Shown here: positions 16,397 through 24,834 of the stretch, piece by piece
Layout of the letters: every line of letters starts with the position of its first letter
Numbering within the stretch: position 1 is the first letter of the stretch
Made by a program: the position numbers and the translations under genes
The notes under the pieces: generated by a model
What the model was told of the DNA's origin: nothing
The model's input: only the letters and a program-made list of their open reading frames with translations
The model's database searches: none
NCBI RefSeq assembly: GCF_014641495.1
Contig: NZ_BMHV01000024.1
Location: forward strand, 1-50,709
Direction of reading: 5' to 3'
Source: Terasakiella brassicae
GTDB taxonomy: Bacteria > Pseudomonadota > Alphaproteobacteria > Rhodospirillales > Terasakiellaceae
DNA: 50,709 nucleotides

Positions 16397-17537
16397 GGAA
16401 CACCTTCAAGCGTTTTGCCGCTTCAACCATATGTTCGAAGCTGCCCGCATATGAAAAACGCATAAAGTGATTCCCACGTGCCCCATCGAAATCGACGCCG
16501 GGCGTTGTTGCAACGCCCGTCTTTGCCAGAATCGTCTTGCAAAACTCCTGTGCATCGTTCGTCAGGTGCGCCACATCTGCATAAATATAAAATGCGCCAT
16601 CACTCGGGGCCAGTTTATCAAAACCGGCCAGAGGTAGCTCGTTTAACAACATTTCCCGGTTGCGTGCGTAATGCGCGACATTGGCATCCAATTCCGCACG
16701 ACAATCAAACGCAGCTACACCACCAAACTGCGATAAAGTCGGTGCTGATATAAACAGGTTCTGTGCCAGACATTCAATGGCACGCACCATCTTGTCCGGC
16801 ACAACCATCCAGCCCAAACGCCAGCCCGTCATGGAAAAATATTTTGAAAAACTGTTAATCAGGATAACATCTTCACTAAATTCAATGGCCGTATCGGCAC
16901 GATGATCATAGGTAATACCGTGATAAATCTCGTCAGAAATAAACCGGATACCTTTGGCATCACAATAGCGGCACAATCCCTGCAAATCTTCGCGTGACAG
17001 CATGCTTCCCGTAGGGTTTCCTGGACTTGCTACAATCAAACCATCCAGTTCCACGCCTAACTCATCCAGCATTTGTGGTGTCGGCTGAAAATGGGTATCC
17101 GGGCCGACAGGGATTTCAATAGCTTCAAACCCCAATGCTTTTAAAATATTGCGATAGGCCGGATATCCGGGGGCCGTTAAGCCCACCTTGTCCCCTTGTT
17201 CAAAGGCAGATAAGAAAGCCAGTAAAAAACCGGTTGAAGACCCGGTTGTCACAACAACGCGGCGCGCATCCAGACTTACACCGTAATATTCTTTATAATA
17301 TTGTGCGATGCGTTCACGTAAGGTCGGAATGCCCAGTGCCTCGGTATAACCGACTTTATCAGACATTAATGCTTTTTGTGTGGCTTCCAATACGCCACGC
17401 GGTGCACTTGTGCTGGGTTGTCCAACTTCCAGATGAATAACGTCCCCGCCCTGTGCTTCCCGTTCGTTCGCAGCGCGCATTACGTCCATCACAATAAAGG
17501 GGGCAACACTGCCGCGTTTTGAAATTTTTAAAGCCAT
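16389..17537 (-). CDS. Class I/II PLP-dependent aminotransferase (aspartate aminotransferase-like)
   Basis: 382 residues, full length for fold-type I aminotransferases of the AAT Ib/AspC-like group. PLP-binding signatures are GSSTGFLLAF (about 99-108), PGNPTG with Asn174, SDEIYHG with Asp202 and Tyr205, and the Schiff-base lysine Lys232 in NSFSKYFSMTGWRLGW. It moves amino groups between an amino acid and a 2-oxo acid in the cytoplasm; the specific substrate cannot be read from sequence. The ATG overlaps the stop of the upstream transpeptidase-like gene by one base (TAATG), so the two are translationally coupled. This hints that the enzyme handles an amino acid or peptide product connected with that lipoprotein. 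Confidence 0.92.
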   Translation of the reverse strand: MALKISKRGSVAPFIVMDVMRAANEREAQGGDVIHLEVGQPSTSAPRGVLEATQKALMSDKVGYTEALGIPTLRERIAQYYKEYYGVSLDARRVVVTTGSSTGFLLAFLSAFEQGDKVGLTAPGYPAYRNILKALGFEAIEIPVGPDTHFQPTPQMLDELGVELDGLIVASPGNPTGSMLSREDLQGLCRYCDAKGIRFISDEIYHGITYDHRADTAIEFSEDVILINSFSKYFSMTGWRLGWMVVPDKMVRAIECLAQNLFISAPTLSQFGGVAAFDCRAELDANVAHYARNREMLLNELPLAGFDKLAPSDGAFYIYADVAHLTNDAQEFCKTILAKTGVATTPGVDFDGARGNHFMRFSYAGSFEHMVEAAKRLKVFLK

Positions 17538-19174
17538 TATTCAGCCCCTGTTGTCAAACCGTATCCGCGCGGATCGTTCATGGCACGACAGCTTTCCGGT
17601 TCTGCATGCAGGCCGCCGGGACAAACGATTGCATTTACAATACCAATCCCACCTTCAACACCGGAAAGTTCATAGCCCAAGGTCTGCAATTTGCCCACAA
17701 CATTTGTGTCCAGATTGCTTTCATAAAAGACCTTATCCGGTGCCCCGCCATGATGGGTGCGCGGTTGGCTCATGGCTTCTTGCATGGTTTGTTTTGCCAT
17801 AAATGTACGCGCGGCAATATTGACCAACTGTGTCGGTGCCGTCACGCCGCGTGAAGCCGCACCGGCAAAATAAACTTCGTTGGAATTATTATTCACGATC
17901 AACATCGGCCCCAAAGGCATCGGCCCGCGACCATTCAGCCCCGGTAAAGCCGACAACAAAACCCCTGTTTGGGGGGCGATACGTCCAACACCAAACGAGC
18001 TGTTCATACTGACGTTACAGGCAACCCCCATACCAAAACTGTCAACCGCCACCAAACTCAGCGCAGAAGGGGCTTCCGGTGTCAATTGCGGAGGACTGGA
18101 CAGTGCGTTTGCAGGCTGATGACGATCCATGCTCATGCCTTGCATCAGGTTTTCGATGTAATCCTGCGTCAACAGGGCATTGACGTCTTCACGCGCACGC
18201 CCATCCGGGCTGCCCCATCTTGCACGTTCTCCATAAGCCCGCATGGATGCTTCAGCCAGAAGATGGGCACGCGTTGCTTCATCCGCAGATACAAAATCCC
18301 CGTTTTCCACCAACATCGACCAAATTTGTGCGCCAACAACGCCACCGGCCGCAGCTGGTGGGGCAAAATGGGCAACGCTGAAATTATAAGGCAGCCCTTT
18401 TACCGTTTCACGCCACTGAGGAAGCGCATCTCGTAAATCTTCGGCTGTCAGGTAACCGCCTGCTTTTTTAACCGACTCTAAAAACCGCTTGGCAAAGGTG
18501 CCCACATATAACGCCCCCGGCCCTTTGGTTCGAATTTCGGTCAGAGTTGCAGCCAAGTCATATTGTTTAATAAAATCGCCTTCGTGAACCGGTGTTCCGT
18601 CTTCTTTGGCAAAAACGCGTGCAGCTTCACCATCACGGATAAGCGCATCCCCCACCGGGCGCAGTTCTGCCGCCAACGCCCTTGACACCTGCGTTCCAAA
18701 ACGGGCCAGATTTTCCGCCGGGGAAATCAACTGTGCCCAACGCAAATCGCCATATTTGGATTGCAAAATGAAAAACCCGCGCGCGTTCATCGGGACACCG
18801 ACCGGACGCACAGTCCCGGCAGGAACCGATTGCGGTGCTTTACTTAAAAAATCAAGGGCTTCGGTTTTATTGTCTTTACGATCATGGACAACACAAACCC
18901 CGCCCCCACCAAGACTGGCCGAAGACGGCATGGTCACTGCCGAGGCAAAATACATCGCCGTGACCGCATCCGCAGCCGTCCCCCCGGCAGATAACACATC
19001 GCGACCGATAAGAGCCGCGCGCGGTTCATCGGCAACGACTGCACCGATATATCCCTTTACAGAACCGATTTTTCCTTTGTCTTCGGCGGTGTCCAGTGCG
19101 CTACACGCGCTGAGTGAGACGATCAAAGTGCAAGCCGCCAATTGACGCAACCCTGTTGTCAGGCTAGCTTCCAT
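17537..19174 (-). CDS. Gamma-glutamyltranspeptidase-like lipoprotein, catalytic Thr apparently missing
   Basis: 545 residues from the ATG at 19174 (AAAGG six bases upstream); the frame continues upstream but lacks a signal. The start gives a lipoprotein signal, MEASLTTGLRQLAACTLIVS then LSAC with the lipidated Cys. The Ntn-hydrolase GGT fold is recognisable from GGTAADAVTAMYFASAVTMP, SLGGGGVCVVHD and MNSSFGVGRIAPQTGVLLS. At the autoprocessing site, where E. coli GGT has TTHYSVVD with nucleophile Thr391, this protein has SALSLVAVD, so no Thr is present at the expected position. It may be inactive as a hydrolase, use another residue, or serve in binding. It precedes and is coupled to the aminotransferase and is divergent from the M48 protease gene. 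Confidence 0.85.
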   Translation of the reverse strand: MEASLTTGLRQLAACTLIVSLSACSALDTAEDKGKIGSVKGYIGAVVADEPRAALIGRDVLSAGGTAADAVTAMYFASAVTMPSSASLGGGGVCVVHDRKDNKTEALDFLSKAPQSVPAGTVRPVGVPMNARGFFILQSKYGDLRWAQLISPAENLARFGTQVSRALAAELRPVGDALIRDGEAARVFAKEDGTPVHEGDFIKQYDLAATLTEIRTKGPGALYVGTFAKRFLESVKKAGGYLTAEDLRDALPQWRETVKGLPYNFSVAHFAPPAAAGGVVGAQIWSMLVENGDFVSADEATRAHLLAEASMRAYGERARWGSPDGRAREDVNALLTQDYIENLMQGMSMDRHQPANALSSPPQLTPEAPSALSLVAVDSFGMGVACNVSMNSSFGVGRIAPQTGVLLSALPGLNGRGPMPLGPMLIVNNNSNEVYFAGAASRGVTAPTQLVNIAARTFMAKQTMQEAMSQPRTHHGGAPDKVFYESNLDTNVVGKLQTLGYELSGVEGGIGIVNAIVCPGGLHAEPESCRAMNDPRGYGLTTGAE

Positions 19175-19205
19175 AGAGACCTTTTGATTTAGACGGTGAT
19201 AAAGC

Positions 19206-20552
19206 GTGCGAAAAACCATTAAATTACTTTTCTTTGTCGTTCTGTGGAGCGTGACATTCCCGGTTTCCAAATCGCACGCCATATCCTTTGTGCGCGATGC
19301 AGAAATCGAAAGAACGATTGCTCTGTTTGCGAAACCGATATTCGAGGCCGCCGGCCTCAGCGCCGACAACATTGAAATCTATCTGGTAAACGATAGTCGA
19401 CTCAATGCTTTTGTTGCCAATGGACAAAAACTTTTCATCCATACAGGCCTATTACAACGTAGCAAAAGCCCTGAGCAGGTTATTGGTGTCATCGCACACG
19501 AGACCGGGCACATTGCGGGCGGGCACTTATCACGTATTCGCCAAAAAATGGAAGAGACTTCCCCCGAATCCATTCTCGGCTTTATCTTGGGCGGTGCAGC
19601 TATCCTTGCCGGACAACCCGGCGCCGGCAGTGCGATTATCATGGGGGGGCAAGATATGGCCACACGATCACTGCTGAAATACAGCCGAACCGAGGAAGGT
19701 TCCGCCGACCAAGCCGCCGTCACTTATCTGGACCAAACCAAAACATCGACACGCGGTCTGTTGGAATTTTTTGAAATTCTGAAAAAGACGGAATTAAGCT
19801 CAACTTCCGAACAAAATCCCTATGTCCGCACCCACCCCCTTACGGCAGAACGTATTTCTTTTTTGGCAGAACATGTTGCGAAATCCCCGCTGAGTGACAA
19901 ACGGGTTTCGGATGAATTTATTGAATTGCATGAACGCATGCGCGCAAAACTGGATTCCTATCTTTTATCCCCAACCCATACCTTTCGCCTGTATCCAACA
20001 AGCAATACCTCGCTGGCCGCCCGCTATGCCCGTGCACAGGCCTATCACAAGGACAACCAACATGAAAAAGCCATTGCGGAAATTGACGGCTTGATCGCAG
20101 AACACCCGAAAGATCCTTATTTTTATGAACTTAAAGGCCAAATTTATTTTGAAAACGGCGACATTGAAAATGCAATTGAAGCCTATAAAAAATCAGTTGC
20201 CTTATTGCCTAAACACCCCTTGCTCCTGCTCGCACTAGGGCGCGCCTATCAGGAGTCCGGCAAGGATGAGTATCTACCGAATGCCATTGACCTGCTTGAA
20301 CAATCCATCAAACAGGATAACACGTCTTCATTTACATGGCGTCAACTCGGTATCGCCTATGGACGTGCCAATCGCATGGCTGAAAGCTCCCTTGCCCTGG
20401 CAGAAGAAGCCTATCTTCAGCGCCGTTATAAAGAAGCCATCTTTTTAGCAGGACGGGCAGAAAAAGAATTCAAAACAGGCTCGCCTGAATGGATTCAAGC
20501 GCAAGATTTGCGCCTTACCTCTGAAAGATTACTGAAAAAACAAAACAAATGA
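19206..20552 (+). CDS. bepA: Periplasmic M48 metalloprotease with TPR repeats (BepA/YfgC-like)
   Basis: 448 residues with a GTG start and a signal peptide (about 1-25, ending SKSHA). The zinc site is HETGH (His98, Glu99, His102), and the third ligand is likely the Glu in SRTEEGSADQAA. The M48 domain spans about 30-240. Residues from about 265 to 420 form TPR repeats (YARAQAYHKDNQHEKAIAEI, YELKGQIYFENGDIENAIEAY and so on). This matches BepA, a periplasmic protease/chaperone that monitors assembly of outer-membrane proteins such as LptD. Only 31 bases separate its start from the divergent lipoprotein start, so the promoters overlap the coding ends. The stop overlaps the next start (ATGA). Confidence 0.9.
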   Translation: MRKTIKLLFFVVLWSVTFPVSKSHAISFVRDAEIERTIALFAKPIFEAAGLSADNIEIYLVNDSRLNAFVANGQKLFIHTGLLQRSKSPEQVIGVIAHETGHIAGGHLSRIRQKMEETSPESILGFILGGAAILAGQPGAGSAIIMGGQDMATRSLLKYSRTEEGSADQAAVTYLDQTKTSTRGLLEFFEILKKTELSSTSEQNPYVRTHPLTAERISFLAEHVAKSPLSDKRVSDEFIELHERMRAKLDSYLLSPTHTFRLYPTSNTSLAARYARAQAYHKDNQHEKAIAEIDGLIAEHPKDPYFYELKGQIYFENGDIENAIEAYKKSVALLPKHPLLLLALGRAYQESGKDEYLPNAIDLLEQSIKQDNTSSFTWRQLGIAYGRANRMAESSLALAEEAYLQRRYKEAIFLAGRAEKEFKTGSPEWIQAQDLRLTSERLLKKQNK

Positions 20553-21301
20553 CACGCTTACCCTCCTTATTCAGTTTTCTGAGCCTTTGTTTCATCCTGA
20601 ATGGGTGCATGATACAAAAGGCCTCTTATGACGAACAGCCCTACAAAATTGGAACCGGAAGCCGAATTGACATTCTTGATGGTCGTGAACGTTTTTATAA
20701 AGGCCACAGACCACGCGGCTGGACACTGTCCGGTCTTGACGAAGACATGATCTTTTCCCCCAAAAAACAAGTGCGTCATATCTTTCAAACCCAAAAAGAG
20801 GGACAACAAGGACTTCATATCCAGAATTTCAAACAAGACTATATTCTGGCACGATATACAAATACCCGACTTCTCGTCACGCCCTACCTGTCTTGGTACT
20901 GGAATGTATCCGAACATAACGGAACCCGCCATCCGGTACGCCTTCTGATCGGTTTTTATGGCGGCGTTGCGCAATCCCCCGCCCTTTCGCAAGAACAGTT
21001 TGTCTGGGACAAAGACAAACTTCCCCCTTATGATCGTTTACTCGCCATCGGGTTTGATGATCTGGCGTTAAAACGGGCCACCCTCTATCCTATGGGCAAT
21101 CTGAAATATTATGTGCAGCGCGGTGGCATTGAACAGACAAATCAGTGGTATTTCGAGGCCGCCGACTTATCAATTATTTATCGAATGGCCTGGCCACAAG
21201 ACAATGCCGGAAATACCTTTATCACCTTTGTCGGTTTTTGGGCCGATAACCAGCCCGGTATCGGCGGAATAACCTTCTCAAAGATAACGCTTTCACGATA
21301 A
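20549..21301 (+). CDS. Lipoprotein of unknown function, DUF3047-like
   Basis: 250 residues. A lipoprotein signal is clear: MTRLPSLFSFLSLCFILNGC, with Cys20 the expected lipidated residue. The mature part has the pattern of DUF3047 proteins, with a WYWNVSEHNGTRHPVRLLI strand and a later LPPYDRLLAIGFDDLAL region, and is rich in aromatics, suggesting a beta-sandwich in the periplasm. I am moderately sure of the family and cannot name a function. The start overlaps the protease stop by four bases, so both are made together. This ties it to envelope quality control or an outer-membrane substrate. Confidence 0.75.
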   Translation: MTRLPSLFSFLSLCFILNGCMIQKASYDEQPYKIGTGSRIDILDGRERFYKGHRPRGWTLSGLDEDMIFSPKKQVRHIFQTQKEGQQGLHIQNFKQDYILARYTNTRLLVTPYLSWYWNVSEHNGTRHPVRLLIGFYGGVAQSPALSQEQFVWDKDKLPPYDRLLAIGFDDLALKRATLYPMGNLKYYVQRGGIEQTNQWYFEAADLSIIYRMAWPQDNAGNTFITFVGFWADNQPGIGGITFSKITLSR

Positions 21302-21372
21302 GTCTACTTGCCTCTTGTGCCTGACTGGCCCATGATGGGAAAATGAAAAACTAATATTAGGTTCACGAATTC

Positions 21373-22104
21373 ATGTTACGCATTTTTACTGTTTTATTCC
21401 TTTCCTTTATTCTTTTCTCCCCCGCAAATGCGGCAGATCAACTTTCGACCACTCAACAAGACGAAGTGCGCAAGCTGGTGCGCGAAACCTTATTGACCAA
21501 TCCTGAAATTTTAATGGAAGCCATGAACGTCCTGCAACAACGTCAGGAAGAACAAAAAGAAAAAGCGCAAAAAGCCGCACTATTATCCCTTGGTGATTCT
21601 ATCGAAAACGGTCCCTTAACGCCCATCGCCGGCAACCCTGACGGCGATGTGACGATGATCGAATTTTTCGATTACCAATGCGGTTATTGCAAACGCGCCT
21701 TCCCCGGCGTCATGGAAGTGATCAACAGCGATAAAAACATTCGTTATGTCTTGAAAGAATTTGCAATCCTTGGCCCGGAATCAGAAGTCGCCGCCCGTGC
21801 CGCATTGGCAGCACAAAAACAAGACAAATACTTTGAAATGCATACGGCATTAATGACTATTCGCGGTCGCCTGAACACCGATAAAATTATCAAAATTGCA
21901 GAAGACGTTGGACTGGATGTTCAGCGCCTGAAAACCGATATGCAGGGCGATGACGTCAGTGCTGAAATCCTTTCTACACGTGCCATCGCACAACGTTTGA
22001 ATATCACAGGGACGCCCGCCTTTATTATCGGGGATCAGATCATTCCGGGGGCCATTCCACCAGAAGGCTTGAAAGAAGCAATTGCAAAAGAAAGACAGAA
22101 GTAG
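21373..22104 (+). CDS. DsbA/ScsC-like periplasmic thiol-disulfide protein
   Basis: 243 residues with a signal peptide (about 1-21, SPANA). The thioredoxin fold contains the active site CGYC (Cys103-Cys106) in FFDYQCGYCKRAFPG and the cis-proline loop GTPAFIIGD. Ahead of it is a helical segment (about 24-75, EVRKLVRETLLTNPEILMEA then a Gln/Glu-rich helix), which in ScsC and BdbD-like proteins drives oligomerisation and turns the enzyme into a disulfide isomerase. It probably oxidises or shuffles disulfides in the periplasm. It sits 71 bases after the lipoprotein gene in the same direction, consistent with an envelope-folding group. Confidence 0.88.
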   Translation: MLRIFTVLFLSFILFSPANAADQLSTTQQDEVRKLVRETLLTNPEILMEAMNVLQQRQEEQKEKAQKAALLSLGDSIENGPLTPIAGNPDGDVTMIEFFDYQCGYCKRAFPGVMEVINSDKNIRYVLKEFAILGPESEVAARAALAAQKQDKYFEMHTALMTIRGRLNTDKIIKIAEDVGLDVQRLKTDMQGDDVSAEILSTRAIAQRLNITGTPAFIIGDQIIPGAIPPEGLKEAIAKERQK

Positions 22105-22117
22105 GGGGAAGACAAGC

Positions 22118-22633
22118 ATGTCACTTAATATCAAAACTGTAGAAGAGCTTCTTGCGCACTCCATCTCTATGGAAACTGATGCGGGCGAACGCTACCGCGA
22201 AATTGCAGATGCTATGGAAGTACACAATAATCCTGAGGTCGCTGAACTTTTTAGCGTCTTGGCTGGATATGCTGACAAACATGCCGCTGAAATGGAAGAA
22301 CGCGCCAAAGATCTGGTTATTCCCCATATTGCCCCATGGGATTTTGCCTGGGAAGATAAAGACAGCCCCGAAGCAGCTGACCATTTTCAAACCCATTACA
22401 AAATGACACCCTATCACGTTTTGCAACTGGCCATGAAAGTTGAAAAAGGCGCACGCGATTTCTATGCCGGCATTGCCAAAGAAAGCAGGAACCCGGAAGT
22501 TTGCGCTATGGCTCAGGAATTTGCCGAAGAAGAAAGCGAACATGTTGAAATGCTCAAAGGATGGGTTGGTCGTTATCCGAAACCGGAAAATGACTGGTAC
22601 GACGATCTCGACCCGCCGATGATGCACGAATAA
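22118..22633 (+). CDS. Ferritin-like (rubrerythrin-type) di-iron protein
   Basis: 171 residues from the ATG with AGGGGGAA upstream; a start 12 codons earlier would overlap the dsbA-like gene. Two helical pairs each contribute carboxylates: METDAGERYREIADAM with YADKHAAEMEE, then KVEKGARDFYAGIAKES with FAEEESEHVEMLKGW. This is the repeated E...E/ExxH pattern of ferritin-like four-helix bundles. No rubredoxin CxxC domain is present. Such proteins usually detoxify peroxide or handle iron, but the specific activity is not known. The gap to the preceding thiol-disulfide gene is 13 bases, so they are likely co-transcribed. Confidence 0.85.
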   Translation: MSLNIKTVEELLAHSISMETDAGERYREIADAMEVHNNPEVAELFSVLAGYADKHAAEMEERAKDLVIPHIAPWDFAWEDKDSPEAADHFQTHYKMTPYHVLQLAMKVEKGARDFYAGIAKESRNPEVCAMAQEFAEEESEHVEMLKGWVGRYPKPENDWYDDLDPPMMHE

Positions 22634-22646
22634 TGTATTCAAACAA

Positions 22647-22670
22647 GCCGCAAGCTTATGAGTTTGCGGC
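22647..22670. terminator. Hairpin between convergent genes, possible weak terminator
   Basis: A 10-pair stem with one G-T pair (GCCGCAAGCT against AGTTTGCGGC) and a four-base loop lies between the ferritin-like stop and the PDZ-protein stop. It lacks a strong T-run on either side. Confidence 0.4.
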
Positions 22671-23393
22671 CTATTTCAACACAGGAACGGGCAATAGAAC
22701 AAAACGGTAGCCGTTGTTGCGCGCAACCAGCAAAACCACCATTTCCTTTTTCTCTTTCTGCGCCTTTTTGAAATAACTGACAATATGGGCGGGTGTCCAG
22801 ACATCGGACTGATTGACCTGCACCACCACATCCCCGACTTTCAGGTCTAGCCCTGCGGCATTTTCTTTATCAACGAGGGAGACAACAACCCCTCGCGTGT
22901 TCCATGCCACATCAAAACGCTGCTGCACTTTATCGGTCAAAGACGCAAAAGTAAGCCCCAAGGCAGGGATCGTTGAAAAACTGTTGCGCGTAATCGCCCA
23001 GCTTGCCGGTAAATCGCCCAGCTTAATATCAACATCTATCGTCTTGCCACGTCGCCAAACCGTCACAGGAATAGTCATCCCCGGTTTAAAGGCCTTGACC
23101 CGTACTGTAATTTGATCAACCGATTGAACGGCCTTTCCATCCAGTTCCACGATCACATCCCCACGGCGAAGATCAGATAAACTGGCCGGCCCCGGAAACG
23201 CAATATCGCGCACCATCACCCCCGTGGGTTCATCCAGCCCCAAGGCAGTCGCAATAGCTGGCGTCATCCCCTGAATCTGCAAACCAAAAAAGGAGGACTT
23301 TTCGCCAGATGCCATTGTTGCGTTGCAGGTGGCTATGCTCAAAAGCATTGCGGCGCAAAAAAAACGAAAATTCATTTTAATTGATTTAAACAC
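22671..23393 (-). CDS. Secreted protein with two PDZ domains, no protease domain
   Basis: 240 residues from GTG at 23393, which has GAGG six bases upstream. A GTG four codons earlier and an ATG at 23375 are alternatives. A signal peptide covers roughly the first 28 residues (MNFRFFCAAMLLSIATCNATMAS). Two PDZ domains follow: one with GVMVRDIAFPGPASLSDLRRGDVIVELDG and a second with GVVVSLVDKENAAGLDLKVGDVVVQVNQ. The pair resembles the C-terminal half of DegP/DegQ, but the trypsin-like protease domain is completely absent. It may act as a periplasmic adaptor binding protein C-termini. It stands alone between convergent neighbours. Confidence 0.8.
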   Translation of the reverse strand: MFKSIKMNFRFFCAAMLLSIATCNATMASGEKSSFFGLQIQGMTPAIATALGLDEPTGVMVRDIAFPGPASLSDLRRGDVIVELDGKAVQSVDQITVRVKAFKPGMTIPVTVWRRGKTIDVDIKLGDLPASWAITRNSFSTIPALGLTFASLTDKVQQRFDVAWNTRGVVVSLVDKENAAGLDLKVGDVVVQVNQSDVWTPAHIVSYFKKAQKEKKEMVVLLVARNNGYRFVLLPVPVLK

Positions 23394-23479
23394 GCCTGAC
23401 CTCACCCTGAAGCTGCAACCATTTCAAAGATACTATCCTAAAAGATAGGCGTAAAGAAAGCCTGAAAATACGAGAAGTT

Positions 23480-24796
23480 CTACGTCCCTAAAACAGATAA
23501 TTTGGAATCATATCGACGATATCCATTGCGACCACTGGTTTTCACCGCATACATGGCTTCATCCGCGTAGCGCATCAATTCTTCTGCATCCATCGTATCA
23601 TCGGGATAACAGGCAAGACCAACACTGGCCCCCAACGTACATTCCCGCCCACCAGCCATGATGGGTTCTTCCAGACAATCCAATACTTTCTGCGCCACGA
23701 CCGGGCCGATTTCAACGCTATCGAGTTCTTCCAGCAAGATAATAAATTCATCCCCGCCGATGCGCGCAACCGTATCGGACTCCCGAATAATATTTTTAAA
23801 ACGTTGTGCGACTTCAATTAAAACCACATCACCGGCCTCGTGGCCCAATGTGTCGTTAATCGGTTTGAATTTATCCAGATCAATGAACATCAACACAAGC
23901 GCACGATCATAACGATGAGACAGCTTAATGGCATGATGCAAGCGATCTGTAAACAAATGACGGTTTGGCAACCCCGTGAGCGTGTCATGGTGCGCCAAAT
24001 GACGAATGCGTTCAACTGTTTGAATACGTTCCGTAATATCGCGTAAAACAGCCGTAAAAATACGTTCGTGCCCGACTTGCATGCTGGAGATGGTAATCTC
24101 CATCGGGAACTTGCCTTTGGTACGGTTATAGCCGTTGAATTCTATCGGCTTGCCCATCAAACTGGACCGTCCATGCGCAACTTTACGATCAAAAATCCGC
24201 CGGAATTTTTCATGTTTATCATGGGGAAGCAATTCCACGACATGATGCCCGATAATCTCGTTCGCCGTACACCCAAACACTTTTTCCGCCGCCGGATTGA
24301 AAGTTTGGATTTTCCCTTCGGAATCAAAGGTAATAATGCCTTCGCTCACCGTATTCAAAATACTTTTAATCCGGTGTTCGCGATCTCGCACCGCTTCAGA
24401 TGCCCGTTTATAGGCCGTGATATCCTGAACTTCGACAATATAGGCCGCTTTGCCTTTAATCTGGAGTTCGTGAATTAAAAGTTTTGCATCCAACTCTTCC
24501 CCTTTTAGGGTCACTAACTTAAGCGGGATAAAATCATCTTCTTCAGCAAGGACCTCTAACCCAAAGGCGAGATATTCTTTATAATCATTATGAATAAAAT
24601 TTATAAACTTCTGATTGATGGCATCTTCGGCTGCATCGATGCCTAACAACTTCAATCCTGCGGGGTTCATATACTGGATACGATCATCCACACAAATGGT
24701 AAACAGATTGGATGCCGACTGAACAAGATTCATCGCCCAGCCTGCATGGGCCAGATCGAGGATATCTAAATTCACAACGGTTTCTTCAATCGCCAT
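23480..24796 (-). CDS. PAS-PAS-GGDEF diguanylate cyclase
   Basis: 438 residues, cytoplasmic with no membrane segment. Two PAS domains (about 15-135 and 137-260) sense an unknown signal; the second shows the classic GIITFDSEGKIQTFNPAAEKVFG. The GGDEF domain (about 265-435) keeps the active motif IGGDEFIILLEE and the upstream product-inhibition I-site RESD. It should therefore make c-di-GMP from two GTP and be feedback-inhibited. The conserved linker LAHHDTLTGLPNR precedes the domain. No EAL part is present. It is transcribed away from the tex promoter region, and nothing nearby reveals its specific output. Confidence 0.92.
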   Translation of the reverse strand: MAIEETVVNLDILDLAHAGWAMNLVQSASNLFTICVDDRIQYMNPAGLKLLGIDAAEDAINQKFINFIHNDYKEYLAFGLEVLAEEDDFIPLKLVTLKGEELDAKLLIHELQIKGKAAYIVEVQDITAYKRASEAVRDREHRIKSILNTVSEGIITFDSEGKIQTFNPAAEKVFGCTANEIIGHHVVELLPHDKHEKFRRIFDRKVAHGRSSLMGKPIEFNGYNRTKGKFPMEITISSMQVGHERIFTAVLRDITERIQTVERIRHLAHHDTLTGLPNRHLFTDRLHHAIKLSHRYDRALVLMFIDLDKFKPINDTLGHEAGDVVLIEVAQRFKNIIRESDTVARIGGDEFIILLEELDSVEIGPVVAQKVLDCLEEPIMAGGRECTLGASVGLACYPDDTMDAEELMRYADEAMYAVKTSGRNGYRRYDSKLSVLGT

Positions 24797-24834
24797 TATG
24801 TCTTATTTGTCCCTGTTTTACCTTATTACAAGGT

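Noticed and set aside
22121-22642. 173-codon minus-strand frame opposite the ferritin-like gene
   Set aside because: Phe-rich mirror of a helical acidic protein; no ribosome site, and the plus-strand gene has clear family motifs.
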